Shown: piece by piece, positions 1-11,194 of the stretch | How the letters are laid out: each line of letters opens with the position of its first letter | Position numbering within the stretch: position 1 is the stretch's first letter | Origin: Vandiemenella viatica | Taxonomy: Eukaryota; Arthropoda; Insecta; Orthoptera; Morabidae | NCBI GenBank assembly: GCA_031002005.1 | Contig: JARYHS010009186.1 | Coordinates: forward strand, 254,105,199 to 254,169,198 | DNA: 64,000 nt | Reading direction: 5' to 3' | Position numbers and translations under genes: made by a program | Notes under the pieces: generated by a model | Seen by the model: only the letters and a program-made list of their open reading frames with translations | Told to the model about the DNA's origin: nothing | Database searches by the model: none

Positions 1-84
1 TCGGTTAGTTTTCGGTACATCAAAGGAATACGTGCCGATGATCGTGCGCGTGTCCACACAATCGCCCATCATTCAATCGCACGC

Positions 85-240
85 AGAGGTAAAAAATATG
101 ACTTTTTTCGCAACAAATGGAGATATTTTTTGCACTAGATATTCAAAGTCGCTTGATGACATTCGATCGTAGTAATCAAATTCTGATGATGGTTCTGCTA
201 GAAGTTCGGCTAGTTGTTTATTTATGGTTTGTCTTAAAAA
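85..240 (-). pseudogene. PIF/Harbinger transposase N-terminal remnant (copy 1)
   Basis: The minus strand encodes a short stretch with AELLAEPSSEFD followed by MSSSDFEYLVQKISP. This resembles the N-terminal region of PIF/Harbinger (HARBI1-like) DDE transposases, where an acidic, aromatic segment leads to a motif of the form F..L...I.P.I.K. After this the reading frame runs into noncoding, terminal-repeat-like sequence, so the catalytic part is missing. The counterpart in the second duplicate lies at 56958-57176. Family assignment is by pattern memory only. Confidence 0.5.
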
Positions 241-245
241 AAAAA

Positions 246-890
246 AATCGAGATGTATGGACGGAGAAGTGAAAACGAAGACGCAGGCAAGAGCTGCCTA
301 AAACCTAGCACAATATTTTACATGATTTTTTGTTTTGTTTTTGATGCTCATTCCGATAACGATTATATTATGTACTAAGTAAATAGATAGCAGCAGCCTA
401 TGCAATTTTTCTTTGTGCATCGTTTCTGCCTGGTACTTATTTAATGTTTTCCAGTTATTTCCGGAAGATTGTGGTGATCTCTTCTTTAGTTATACGGTCG
501 CATTTTCTTCATAGAAATTATCTGATTAATGAAAGATTCGTAACCCTTTCTTTGTACTAATCACAACTTTAATCCAGTAAATTAATTATTTTACAATGTT
601 CCACCAACACCAGCCGAAACTACACAGATAACATTTACATCGGACTTCCTTCTGAGGTTGCACGATTCGTAAATGGAATTTGCGATGATTGAATTCAATA
701 GCATGACCCAGCCATATCTCGCTTAGCAACCAACACAACAAACAAAAACCTAACGAAAACAAAACCTCAAGGAATCTATAAAATTATGCTTGTGTAACAC
801 AGAGTAACTTATTAATCCGTGATCACCACAAGCCACTATCACTTTGACATCCATTTTCAACAGACAACAGTCAGTAACTGAAAATTCATA
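246..890. other. No gene seen; duplicated intergenic sequence
   Basis: A+T-rich sequence shared with 57180-57773 of the second duplicate up to about position 820. No open frame of note, RNA gene or terminal repeat was recognised. Confidence 0.6.
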
Positions 891-1138
891 GACAGCAACT
901 CATGATCGCGACGATGATGGCCACTTTTTTGATCGCCCATCATGGGTGATTGTGAAGAGGAGCCATCATGATTGTGTAGACAGCAACTCATGATCGCGAC
1001 GATGATGGCCACTTTTTTGATCGCCCATCATGGGTGATTGTGAAGAGGAGCCATCATGATTGTGTAGACAGCAACTCATGATCGCGACGATGATGGCCAC
1101 TTTTTTGATCGCCATCATGGTCGATTGTGAAGAGGAGC
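891..1138 (+). repeat. 88-bp tandem repeat, about 2.8 units
   Basis: Units begin with gacagcaactcatgatcgcg at 891, 979 and 1067, a constant 88-base period. The first two units are essentially identical; the third is slightly diverged and truncated. Each unit contains the near-palindrome cgcccatcatgggtg and the string gattgtg. Similar strings occur in the terminal-repeat-like DNA at 56826-56940 and at 54-75, beside the Harbinger transposase remnant. The array therefore probably arose by expansion of one end of that transposon. It is absent from the second duplicate. Confidence 0.9.
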
Positions 1139-1244
1139 CTTTAAAATTTCATACAAAAGTTTCGAAAAAAGTTGCAAAAGCTGTTAACAGATGGCGCGGT
1201 ATAGAGTCATTGCGTTGGATTATCCCAAATTAGTGGCGGAGGCA

Positions 1245-1620
1245 TGGATTGGCCTCCATATTCCCCCGATCGGACAACTCAGCCAGAGAGCCATTAACTG
1301 CTCCTTTGAGCAGGGTAATGTGGAGTTTATTGTCTTTCGACATTTACTCCAAGATCATTAAGATGGGGTATAGCATTTCTGTAGGTGTGTCTTCTCATTA
1401 TGGATTCTGGTGGCTGCTTTTTGAAGGGCACACTGGAAGACACTGTCTACCGAAACCGTCCAACCACGCTGGAAGAGCATTGATCTATGTGGCTACTGAA
1501 TACATTTCAGTTTTATACATTGCAGGATGTAATGGCAAATTTCATTCTGCGTTGGTGACACAGTTGTACTTCGAGAGGCGGAAATTTTGGAAACATTGTG
1601 ATGTGATTCATTCATTGCAA
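1245..1620 (+). pseudogene. Decayed Tc1/mariner-type transposase fragment (copy 1)
   Basis: One frame at 1250-1270 reads WPPYSPD, the motif preceding the last catalytic acid in Tc1/mariner-type transposases. Further on, around 1410-1480, another frame reads GTLEDTVYRNRPTTLEE, the typical post-catalytic pattern (WG.lKd.VY....t.eeL). The end around 1570-1600 resembles the usual RC....CI...G.HFE terminus. The frames are broken by indels and stops. A 173-codon open frame from 1249 crosses the region but in the wrong frame, so it is not the ancestral protein. The partner copy is at 57885-58095. Confidence 0.5.
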
Positions 1621-4600
1621 ACACTGCTTGCAGAAGAGGAGTTTATACGAGCTGAGCAGCGTACAGCGCCGTCTGTTAACAACTTTTACAATTTTTTGTT
1701 TAAACTTCTGTTTCACGATAAAAAATACCTTCTTCTGTCGATCTTTGTTTTCGAGAGTTTACGTTTTTAAATCAGGCACTTATTTCGTGGATATCCTGTA
1801 CTTAATCAATTTCCCAGGAACTACTTAGCTAAGGTATCAAGAAGATACTACAGATTTGATTTGAATGGAGTTTTCACAATTTGAAACCTTAGGCTGTAAC
1901 TTAAAAACTGATTTATGTTTCATGACTAAGTGAACGTTGCAAGGAGCAATAAATGATAATCTGTTCGTAACCTGAACAGATGAGTGCCAAAGATCACACC
2001 ACATCAATGACATACATCCTTACTTAACCGCAGCAACCACCGAAGATGATACTACATCAAACACATCATTCTTTGATTTCGGTTAATGTTATTGCTGACT
2101 TAGGTTATTTATTTCTTCAGTTTTGTGGAATATTGTACGCTAAAATACAAGGAAAAGGTGTCACAAACTCCTTTTTTGTGTGTTACTTGGGGATTATAAC
2201 GCTGACAGTGATAATTCTCTAATACAGAATGTTATTTCTCATTCTGGCCCAGTGGTCATTTCAACATAACCGCAGAAGGGTGTATTCGTCCGCCCTTCTA
2301 GGTCTATGCGAGCAAATATTCCGGCAAATGTTAGTTATCTCATAAATCAGCTGCTAAATATGTAACCGTCAGATAATGGTTTTACGACTGCTTCACGTGT
2401 ACGTTACTACTAAGATAATGAACATGAGCCAAGTCAGAAATGATAAAAATTGGTGGACTTTTGAAAATCGAATTTTCATCGAAAATGAATATCGTTTCTT
2501 GCCAAGGAAGACCAATTGCATTTTTAATGAAGAGCGCAGTGAAAAAGAAATGAATTAATGCAGTGCCCGCTTTGCGTTTGCCCGGGAGTCGCATACTTTA
2601 CATTCGTCCCTCCGCAAGGACGCAACGCCAATTAAAATTACAGTCTCCTTAAAGAGCCCAGACTTTCTCTTTCAGATAAGAAAAATGAAGACGGCCGAAG
2701 GAAATGCTGTTCAAATACTGGCGAGGAGGGAAACCTAATTTAAAACATTTCTGTGCAAACTGCGAAAGAAATGGCGAAGTAGCGCCGTGCTGGCAGACAA
2801 GATTTCTTTCCGATTCCGGAGCAAATAAGGAAATTACTTTCTAACAATGGACGCCGCTCGCGGGAGGGAGGCTCAATTAAAGAATTCATTTCTCGGTGGA
2901 ATAACTCCACACAGACGGCATCATCACACAACGGAGGAACAAAACGCAAACCACAGAACGCGATCCAAAGTTATTACAACTAAACTCTAACTGCTACAAA
3001 AAGAAAAGACACCAATCTGTTTTGCCTGTTTTCTATTTCTTTCTGATATGCTGACTTTGTTGCTTGATAATAAATCAAAGAACTTCTAATAAAATACTAA
3101 TGTTTCTGCGTAAGTAGCCTACTATACTGTTACTCTGCAAGTCATCGCATTGATCCGAATTTCCTACTGGATACTTGATACTGGAGCAATTCTGTGCGAA
3201 ATATTATGTTCTGAGGGGTCTGTGTTTGTATCAATATTATTTCTAGAGATGAGACAGTCAGTTCGCCCTAAAAGAACGTGATGTGGGAGCGAGGGTATCC
3301 CAAGTTGGCCACTGCACCAAATTCTCGATGCTCTCTCAAGAATTATAGCATAAATAACAGCGTCCGAAAAACTGTTAAAGTATGGCACTATGGACTCAAA
3401 GTATTTTACAAACGACATGATCAGTTCGTAGAGCACTATCTTTCAAGACTCTTCCTAAAAACCACTCTGTCATATAACGTCTTTATTATTGTTACTTAAG
3501 AATCCAGACATTATTAAATGAATGTTATTTTGTTACCTAAAATATTTTTAATGTCAAATTATATTATTTAACATAAAAGTCGAATTATAAATTAATTACG
3601 CAGGCTTTATTTTATTTGATAACACTTTAAAAACCCGTGCTCAGTCCCGCGGGATTGATGCCAATCCCGCAGTGTCCTGTGGGATTGATAACGCTGCGGA
3701 ATTGCGATCCTTATTCCCGTCCTTGTCCCTAATGTTCATCCGCCTTTTATGACCTCGAAGAGTCCTAAAGCTCTTTGGGTGAAAGAAAATATTGACACTC
3801 TTAAACAACAGCATAACCATATACAGTTGAGGGATATAACTTTTCCTACCTTAGTCATATTCATTTCGTTGCATTACGACTCGCAGAAATGATCGTATCC
3901 GGTATGATTTTGTTTTTGTTTTGTGTTCTGTTTCTTTTTCTTAATTATGGCGTTACGGCTATCTGGCAGCGTGGTCTTGTTAATCAACGCGAAGGATGCA
4001 CATTTTTCCACCGCTCCCAATTTCTTTTTCTCTTTATTTTCTCGTCTGGTCGTATAAACTTTCTGAAATAACCCGACACAAGCCCGAGCAATGAAGGCAC
4101 ACGGTCCGGAATGATTGAAGAAAAAACGGTGCAGTCCGTTTTAATAGTTTATTACAGCGGTTCAGAAAGGAAGACTGCAGTTAGACTTGCCGATACGACC
4201 ACGAAAAACGAGCGAGGTATACAGAACGAATCCAGAGATCTCTCTTTGACAAAGAAGGTCTCTGTCAGACATATGTAAATTTGGCGGCGGAGCGACCGCT
4301 GTAAACTATTCTTGCGCCAAGCATAAAAGAAAAAGCCACAATGGCTTTACTACGGGGCTCGGCGGTAATAACTGCGCCACAAAGTCTGGCTTTACGATAA
4401 CAGCTGGCGCGGCCTCTCCGACCTTCTCGGCTTTCCTTAATGTGCTAATGCTAAAGCGTTAAATCTGATTCCAGTTGCACCACGAATATTAACGCATAAT
4501 TTCAAGAATCCAAGGAAAAATTAAATTTATATGCCATACACCGAGTTTGAACAAACATAACATTAAACTTCTGTTGATAAAATATGATTAAATTCGTGTT

Positions 4601-4794
4601 TTTACGAACCGATGACAGCGTTTCAGTTTCCCGCGCGTTCGGCCACTGTCATGGCTGAATATGTAGTTTAACGTAGAATACGAATCACGGAAATCCTGCT
4701 GACGATGTTTTAACTAAGCATTTTTGTTGTTACTAAACTCGACAATATTCCTGACTGTTTTCGTGAAATTCACGGTATGACAATATCTTTAATT
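1621..4794. other. Long stretch without a recognised gene
   Basis: About 3.2 kb of duplicated sequence, very similar to 58096-61198. Short open frames (for example 3164-3436 minus, 3278-3499 plus, 3889-4071 plus) match no family I recognise. Their conservation between duplicates reflects the overall high identity, not coding constraint. No splice-bounded exon, RNA gene or transposon ends were identified. Confidence 0.5.
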
Positions 4795-5345
4795 TAATTT
4801 AATTGCAATGGAGCACACACTCACACCACGCCAATCATTTTTTATATTATTATTGTTTCTTAAATAAATTATATGTGTGTGTGAATAATGGTATTGATTA
4901 AGTAAATTAATTTGTGTTTTTTATGATTTCCACAAGCCGCGGTGGTACAGTCTCTGGCGGAGCGATAGCTAGTGGAGTAATATTTTTTGACGGGCTCGCT
5001 GGTAACATCTGATTATCTCTGAGTTGGCGTCTCATTATCGCAAAGTACGGCCACATAATATTATAAGAGCTCCGCTGTGTGGAGGTTGTAATATAAATGT
5101 GATATGTGTTCGGAATATGTTAATAACTGCTGTTACCAGTATTTAAATGTTCATTTTGATAACTGTGTTAAATAAATTGATTCTTTACTTTGGAACAGTG
5201 AATTTAATTTCTATACCAACAACAGTTCCTTTCATTTTGGCAGATTAAAATTATTAAAAGCATTTTAATTAAACCTAAATGAGCACAGCATATAGTTCGT
5301 GATGAGGTGGGCCTACTCGTTTATAACACGCTGTGGAAATATTAA
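4795..5345 (+). repeat. X repeat, copy 1, joined to a LINE 3' end sliver
   Basis: Begins with about 30 bases of the LINE family 3' end in minus orientation (ttaattgcaatggagcac), then cacaccacgccaatcatt, which starts the X repeat. X continues with an AT-rich stretch, a gatttccacaag segment, an aataaattgattctt segment and ends near aacacgctgtgg. Two diverged relatives occur at 12183-13120 and 49898-50345. No terminal repeats or open frame are visible. It could be a solo LTR-like or other nonautonomous repeat; the type is unresolved. Confidence 0.7.
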
Positions 5346-5967
5346 CCTATGATTGTTCGGAACCTCTTCTGGTGACTGTCGACAGCCAATTACCCACAAT
5401 AAGTTCGTAACGGCCACCAATTATTTCCTGCTGAAATCATTACTGCTAACAAAAGGCAAGCTTTGCCGCGATGTGACGTCAGCGCCCAGCTTTTGTTGCT
5501 GGACTAACAGAGATCGAGATTATGAGCGTTCTTGAATAACAATTGCATTTAATTCAGAACTGCGAATAAATGAACTGCTAGAACATCGAAAGTAAGTGTA
5601 TGTAATTTAAATTAACGTATTAATTATTAGTTTATTGTTGTTTATTTATATTTGTTGGAAGTAGAAATTTTCGCTATGCTCTGCATCCATAGATACACAG
5701 ATAAAACCTTTAACTTTCGAGCAGCAATATTAGCTGAGTTTAAATTTAACCTTGACCAGAATTACAACTGCGGATGAAAGTAGTTCTACATCTATCCCCA
5801 CGTATGCGGCCTGGACCAGAAATTAAAGTAATTTTACGTGGCATAACCCTTTGGGCATAACGTAAGTTGTTAAAATTGATTTTTAGTTTGCTTTACTTCT
5901 GCTGACGCGCCTTATTGCTGAAGTGAATATATCAGACGCATGTAAGTGATTCACCAGAATCGAGATG
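5346..5967. other. No gene seen; duplicated unique-looking sequence
   Basis: Matches 61751-62381 of the second duplicate with few differences. A 60-codon frame at 5353-5535 is identical in both copies but resembles no known protein. Confidence 0.5.
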
Positions 5968-6056
5968 CAGTGGCGGACCCAGGAGTTTGGTTTGGGGGAG
6001 GGGGCTAGCATTTGGTTTGGGGGGGGGGGCTTGACTCCGGCCAGGATCCGTCACTG
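5968..6056. mobile_element. 89-bp hAT-like MITE with perfect 8-bp target duplication
   Basis: Starts cagtggcggacccagg and ends ccaggatccgtcactg, forming an imperfect ~16-bp terminal inverted repeat. It is flanked on both sides by the 8-bp direct repeat tcgagatg (5960-5967 and 6057-6064). An 8-bp duplication and a CA.TG-like start are typical of hAT elements. The interior is mainly two G-runs. The same insertion is present at 62382-62473 in the other duplicate, so it predates the duplication. Confidence 0.88.
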
Positions 6057-6242
6057 TCGAGATGTAAACTACAATAGAAATAAGTACAATATTGAGTTTC
6101 ATTTTATAACAACTTATTTAGTTAATTTTACCTGCGAAGAAATTACTTGCCACAACATACTATTCGACTCTTTATTCTGACGATCTTAGAACCTACGAGT
6201 TATGTAATAAATCTTTTATGTCACACAAAACAATGAAAGATT

Positions 6243-6776
6243 ATGAATGGAGTTCTTCGCGGTGGAGATCTTTGGTTAGAAGGTTTCGGACATCGAGCTG
6301 TCACTACTGGGCCATATCGCGTACCGATCGTTGTCTCATTTGATACTGAAATGACCTTTAAAACGTCAAACGTTTCAATAATAACGCTGCTAGAAGCACG
6401 AGAACTTCTTACCTTCCATAACTCAGCTTCATTATGCGGACAGATTTCCACAGATACAGCTCCATTAATATCTGTAAAGCTTTAAAAGTTTCTAATCCAC
6501 CGCAACACATAATTTCCTCACAGATCCAACCACATGCAAGTCTTAGCAGTGACATCCAGCTTACAACACCTGATGAAGACAACAGACCCAGCTGTCGAAA
6601 TGTTGTGTTTATACGGCAAGATCCGGATGAATATCCGAGTAGATTATACTGCATTAGTACGCCGGGAAACTGTCACTCACACACAAGCAAGACGATATTC
6701 ACCCACTCTGTTGCGCATAAAACAGATTGATCAGTTCCCACCTAACTGTAAGAATGAACTACAATTCTCGTAATTG
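6243..6776 (+). other. Overlapping open frames of unknown meaning (copy 1)
   Basis: Frames at 6243-6485 (80 codons) and 6434-6730 (98 codons) overlap; the second is displaced after a 17-bp deletion near 6566 relative to the partner copy. In the partner (62657-63204) the downstream frame is 118 codons long. I recognise no domain. It may be a decayed mobile-element frame or chance. No intron signals or promoter were identified. Confidence 0.25.
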
Positions 6777-6920
6777 ACCGGCTTGGGCTGTGCGAAAGAA
6801 CTGTCAACCAAATCACGCCGAGAATATAGCTAGCCAACACAAAAGGTTAAATAATTCAATTTTCTGAAAAAGGGCTTGTAAGCTAGCGGTGTCACCCCGA
6901 CAGTACTCCATTATCTAGGT

Positions 6921-7240
6921 TTTTGTCGTCGTTGTTGTCGTCGTCGTCGTCGTCGTTGTTGTTTTCGTCGTCGTTGTTGTCGTTGTTGTTGTCGTCGTCG
7001 TTGTTGTTGTCGACGTTTTCGTCGTCGTAGTTGTTGTCGTTGTAGTCCTCGTCATCGTTGTAGTAGTTGTTGTCGTCGTCGTTGTTGTCGTTGTTTTCGT
7101 CGTCGTTGTCGTTGTCGTCCTCGTCATCGTTGTTGTCGTTGTTGTTGTTGTCGTTGTCGTTGTCGTCGTTGTTGTAGTTGTTGTCGTCGTCGTTTTTGTT
7201 GTTGCCGTTGTTGTTATCGTTGTTGTTGTCGTCGTCTTAT
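6921..7240. repeat. Imperfect (GTY)n trinucleotide microsatellite (copy 1)
   Basis: About 320 bases of mixed gtc and gtt triplets with a few gta and atc interruptions. The variation is almost all at one position of the triplet (C or T), with GTT more frequent here than in the partner copy at 63356-63742. On the minus strand one frame reads as a long polythreonine tract; this is a product of the repeat, not a gene. Confidence 0.95.
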
Positions 7241-8189
7241 CTTTTTTTACAACATATCTATTCGAAGTCGTAATGCAAATTACACAAAAAATAGACGAAT
7301 TTATAGACAAATAGCAAACATTTCCTGACTGCAAGTTAAATTGCTAGTTCTGTGGCCAGTAATTTAAAAATCTAACTATTATTAAAAAAATACTGTCCAC
7401 GTTTAATATAGGAAATAATTAACGGAGACGATGCGATGTTTGACAGTTGCCTTGTTCTATCAACCACCACAGAAGGTGCACAAACACACGCAATCGATTT
7501 CGGTAGACGACCTTCAAAAATACCATCCCAAACGGATTTCGAACCCAGGACCTCTGAAGCTGGTTTCCGAATGGAGTATTTGGAACCCGATCGATATGAT
7601 GTTCAGCAGTGAGCTTTGTCGATAGTCTTTTGCAGATGCGTTTTCCGAGGTGAGTTACGAACTTTGTAAGACGTCATAAACAAACCTCAGTATTTAGGTA
7701 CAGGTTTTCCAAGCTGTTGTTGTACATGAAAGGCTATTTTAAAGATCAGTTTCCCAAACGAAGGAAGGAGTTTTGCGAATTTTTATATCTTCCTTGTGCA
7801 GCGTTGATTCCTTCAATATCGTTCTCTGCGTTTTATGAGATAATGCATATTCCGTTCTTATGTACGTTTCAAAGTACTTAAAAGAAAATCTGAAGCATAA
7901 TACATTTGCTATCAGAATTTTAGGTCTATTCAAAACACACAATTTAAAAATTGTTGCTTTTTGCATATTATAAACCAAAGGTAGTAATAGCTTCTGAATT
8001 AACGAGGAAGTTGGAAGTGCAAATATGTAATTCACCAGAGCTTCATCTTTAATTCAAGAAGCAACTTACTTTGTCGTCTTATTATGAGTAGAAACGAAAC
8101 CCAGAATCAGCCATCCAGAATTTGGTTACGCATCATATCTCGAAATCTTCAATACATACCATGGTGCAATTCCTTCCAGCATTCCTTCC
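7241..8189. other. No gene seen
   Basis: The duplicated block runs to about 7498, then unique-looking A+T-rich sequence follows. A 98-codon minus-strand frame at 7739-8035 matches nothing I know. Confidence 0.5.
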
Positions 8190-8393
8190 TAGCGCTTGGG
8201 CCTGATACTCGGGAAGACACGGGTTCCTATCTCCGTCAGGTCATCCATATTTCGGTTTTCCATGGTTTCCAAAAATCACTCCAAGCGTATGCCGGGAAAG
8301 GACACGGCTGAATCCTTTCCTTCCCCGTACCCCATCCCCTTCTGGCCCTAATGACCTCGTCATCGACGAACCGTAAAGCCAGAAGCAAAAAAG
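8190..8393 (+). mobile_element. Main-family tRNA-derived SINE, 5' truncated and diverged
   Basis: Shares the SINE body: a degraded B-box region (gggttcctatctcc), catccatatttcggttttcc, atgccggg, then gacctcgtcatcgacgaa and an A-rich tail. The A-box head is missing or unrecognisable. Confidence 0.8.
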
Positions 8394-8825
8394 AAGCCTA
8401 TTATGGCTCTGCGCTACCAAAGAGTCATAAAACCGCCCCTCTCCCCCCTCCCCCAGAAGTGGCACAAAAAAAAATGTGTGCTGACGGACCTACACCCTTT
8501 GGTAGCTTTCCTTTTGTGTGATGAAGTCTTTGGCAATCTGTGTTTGTTCGGTTTCAACCTTTATGGGTGAATAATGAGAAGTAAAAGCGACATTTACGTG
8601 ATGCAGAGCTAAGTTGTGTCAGTGCTATGTGTGGGAAGTAAATAATGATTTCAGTTACAGCAATTCGGAAAAAATTTCAATAGAAACACACCCATAGAAC
8701 AAGTAGCAGAATTTAAATAAATTGATTACAACCTCAGCTACACCCTAAAACCGATATGCAACAAAAAAATCATAAATTTCACATAAGTTACAGGAATAAT
8801 AAATAGCACCTTCAGACCATCTCTT
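8394..8825. other. No gene seen
   Basis: A short C-run at 8436-8453 is the only structure noted. Confidence 0.5.
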
Positions 8826-9230
8826 GTTCAACGGCACTCAAGAATCAGGCTATATAACACCCTGGCTAAACCTACACTACTGTATGGCAGCGAGGCCTGG
8901 ACACTACGCAAAGGTGATGAGCTGAAGCTAATGGCGGCTGAGATGTGATTCATGAGAACAGCTGGCTACACACTACCAGACAGAAAGAGATTTGATGAAG
9001 TCCTGAAAGAATTCGAAACCAAATCAGTTCCCCAAATTATGCAAACCTACAGAACATCTTGGACAGACCATGTACTAAGGAAGAAAACGGACCAGATCCC
9101 ATGAAAAATTCTCAAATACCATCCCAGAGGCAGGAGAGATGTAGGAAGACCACAAAGAAGATGGACTGAGACCATAACAGGCCACCAGCCCTAATACCGG
9201 ACAGGAAGAAGCAATTTGCTAGGGCAAAGT
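8826..9230 (+). pseudogene. Non-LTR retrotransposon, C-terminal reverse transcriptase remnant
   Basis: The plus strand encodes TLAKPTLLYGSEAWTLRK, then an AAEM.FMRTAGYTLPDRKR segment and HPRGRRDVGRPQRRW. This is the post-catalytic C-terminal region common to arthropod LINEs (LLYGSE.W ... R..GRP..RW). In-frame stops occur after AAEM and later. The 5' part with the catalytic aspartates is absent. It belongs to a different lineage from the family at 48868-49897. Confidence 0.8.
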
Positions 9231-10800
9231 GAATGGCTGAATAAAACAATACTAAATTATCAAATACTTATGGTATATTTTTTACGTTAAGCGGGAAATT
9301 AAGACAGGTACTTTACCAGCCCTGTGGTTGCAGCAGAGCCAGACAATGCTCTGATCGCCGATACAGAATTGTTAGTTGGGCGTAGTACAGCAAGATGGCA
9401 GCACCTGCTGGCCCGCCGCGATTATCGACCGCACAACACACCAAATTTTGTATGAGTCTGACTGCACTTTCTGTTCAGTTCTGAATCTTAAAACTCTCTA
9501 GTTGAGTCAGGCAGAACGGTTAACAGCCTTACGCGACATAATTCGTTTAGGACAGAGGCGGCGTTCGTTCGCGACGCTCGAGAAGTTAATAATAAATAAT
9601 AAAGTCTGTGGTCTCATATCAACAGTCCACGCATTCATTTCTGGGAGGATAATAGGATGTACTCATCATATAGGACATGGCCGATTTCCTTTATATTACT
9701 TCACACTAATCCTCAACAGAAGGGACACCATATAAAGCACCATAGAAAAACCAAAGAAGGTAAACTTATATTTGCATCACAGATATTCCTATGCAGGGCC
9801 ACCATATACTCGTACCTATCTTATTTCTAAAAGGTGTTTTTTTTTTTTTTGTGACGAGGCACTTACCTCCCTTCATCCTAACCGAACTCGATAAATGAGG
9901 TATCATTTTAAAAATTAAAGTCTCCACTTTGGTAATATCATAAATTAAGAAAGGAATTTTTCTGATTCAGCCCTTAAACGATAAAATGTTAACTATCAAG
10001 GTCAAGCGTATGATACAGTTCAGAGTCAACCCACTGGGTTCGGCTGGCGTCAGTAAGGATTGATCGCGTTACCGCTAGATAACATATCATAGAGATATCG
10101 GCAAACTGTGTGTGTTTCAAAAGTAAGAATCCAGCATTTAGGATATTTTTTTCTGTTAAGGAAACATTTGTGTTTTCCTATACAATTCCTGTGTAAAAAT
10201 TTCACTCGTTAAATTTTCTCAAGAGTCATTTAGTCGTAATAGTTCACCTATTTCGATTCCGGAGTGCTAAACCGTTAACACTCTGCGTTAGTATGGTTGC
10301 AGCAGTTCAACTCGTCAATTTCTTAATTGTAATTATTTATTGTAGAAGTAAAGTTATCAGTCAGAATTAGTGAAACTGTATTATTAAACCAAATGTCTCA
10401 ACATTTGTCTCCATCCCGAGGGTAAGATGACAGAAGGTCGGTAACGCGTTGAGATTCCAGTTAGGCTTTTGGTAGGACGCAGGCTCGGTTTTCCATCATT
10501 ACAGGAATTACGCCTGGATGGTTCCTTCATAAATACCAAGATCTATTTCCTTTCTGTCCTAGTCCACAGCCCTTTCTGGACTAGAATAATCAGCAATAAA
10601 AAAAAGCATGAAAAATTTCCTGTAAACAAAAAGTAGAACTGACTAAAGCAGAGAAGTCTCTTATTTGACATTTTTCATTATGAAAGCGAAAAATTAAAAT
10701 GGACACAACTGACAGCAAAAGTATTGCTTCTGAATCAACGAGGATCGCTGACATTCGTGTTCATACAATATTTAATTCATTCATTCTACGGTTTCTCTTG

Positions 10801-10836
<36 letters not shown>

Positions 10837-11053
10837 TAAAATACTAAAGGAATTTTACTGAAATATCTCATTGATAATGGTCACATATATGAGTCAAAGG
10901 TCCACAAAAATAGATTAAGGTCATTAGGAAATGCCAGTTTGTGAAGTAGTTGTGCATGTTAACACGTAAAAATCGTATGACAAATCAAATTATAAAATAG
11001 CGAACGAGTGTGCAAGCACATATATTGTTGAGTATTGTGAGGTAGTTTGGGAC
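9231..11053. other. No gene seen; includes a 30-bp poly(A) tract
   Basis: About 1.8 kb of A+T-rich sequence. A pure A-run occupies 10804-10833. A frame at 9502-9735 is unremarkable. No terminal repeats or coding similarity were recognised. Confidence 0.5.
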
Positions 11054-11145
11054 CAGGGCCGGCGTTAGGGATAGGTAAGCGGGGCAAAAGTGCCCTGGGC
11101 CCCCGAAGGATGCCTAGCTAAATAGAAATCAAACAAACAAAACTT

Positions 11146-11194
<49 letters not shown>

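Larger units (their letters stand above)
1..7498 (+). repeat. Segmental duplication, copy 1 (open at the left window edge)
   Basis: This segment recurs in the same orientation and order at 56939-64000. The collinear landmarks are a Harbinger remnant, a mariner-type remnant, X repeat, mini-hAT and GTY microsatellite. By eye the stretch 2640-4480 differs from its partner at under about 1 percent of bases, while 1-800 differs by several percent plus small indels. Copy 1 alone carries about 490 bases (roughly 821-1307) that include an 88-bp tandem array. The duplication continues to the window edges, so its full length is unknown. It could be a real tandem or segmental duplication, or two haplotypes placed in series by the assembler. 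Confidence 0.95.

Noticed and set aside
891..1138. CRISPR-like array
   Set aside because: The units are contiguous 88-bp repeats with no unique spacers, in a eukaryotic context.
1249..1770. 173-codon open frame, long for this region
   Set aside because: The transposase motifs in the same DNA lie in other frames, and the frame is broken in the second duplicate, so it is a chance frame over a decayed element.
6915..7334. 139-codon polythreonine frame on the minus strand
   Set aside because: It is a translation of the GTY microsatellite; the other minus-strand frames are equally repetitive.
11150..11191. Poly(A) tract as a processed pseudogene tail
   Set aside because: It lies inside a hAT element with defined ends; no upstream gene sequence accompanies it.
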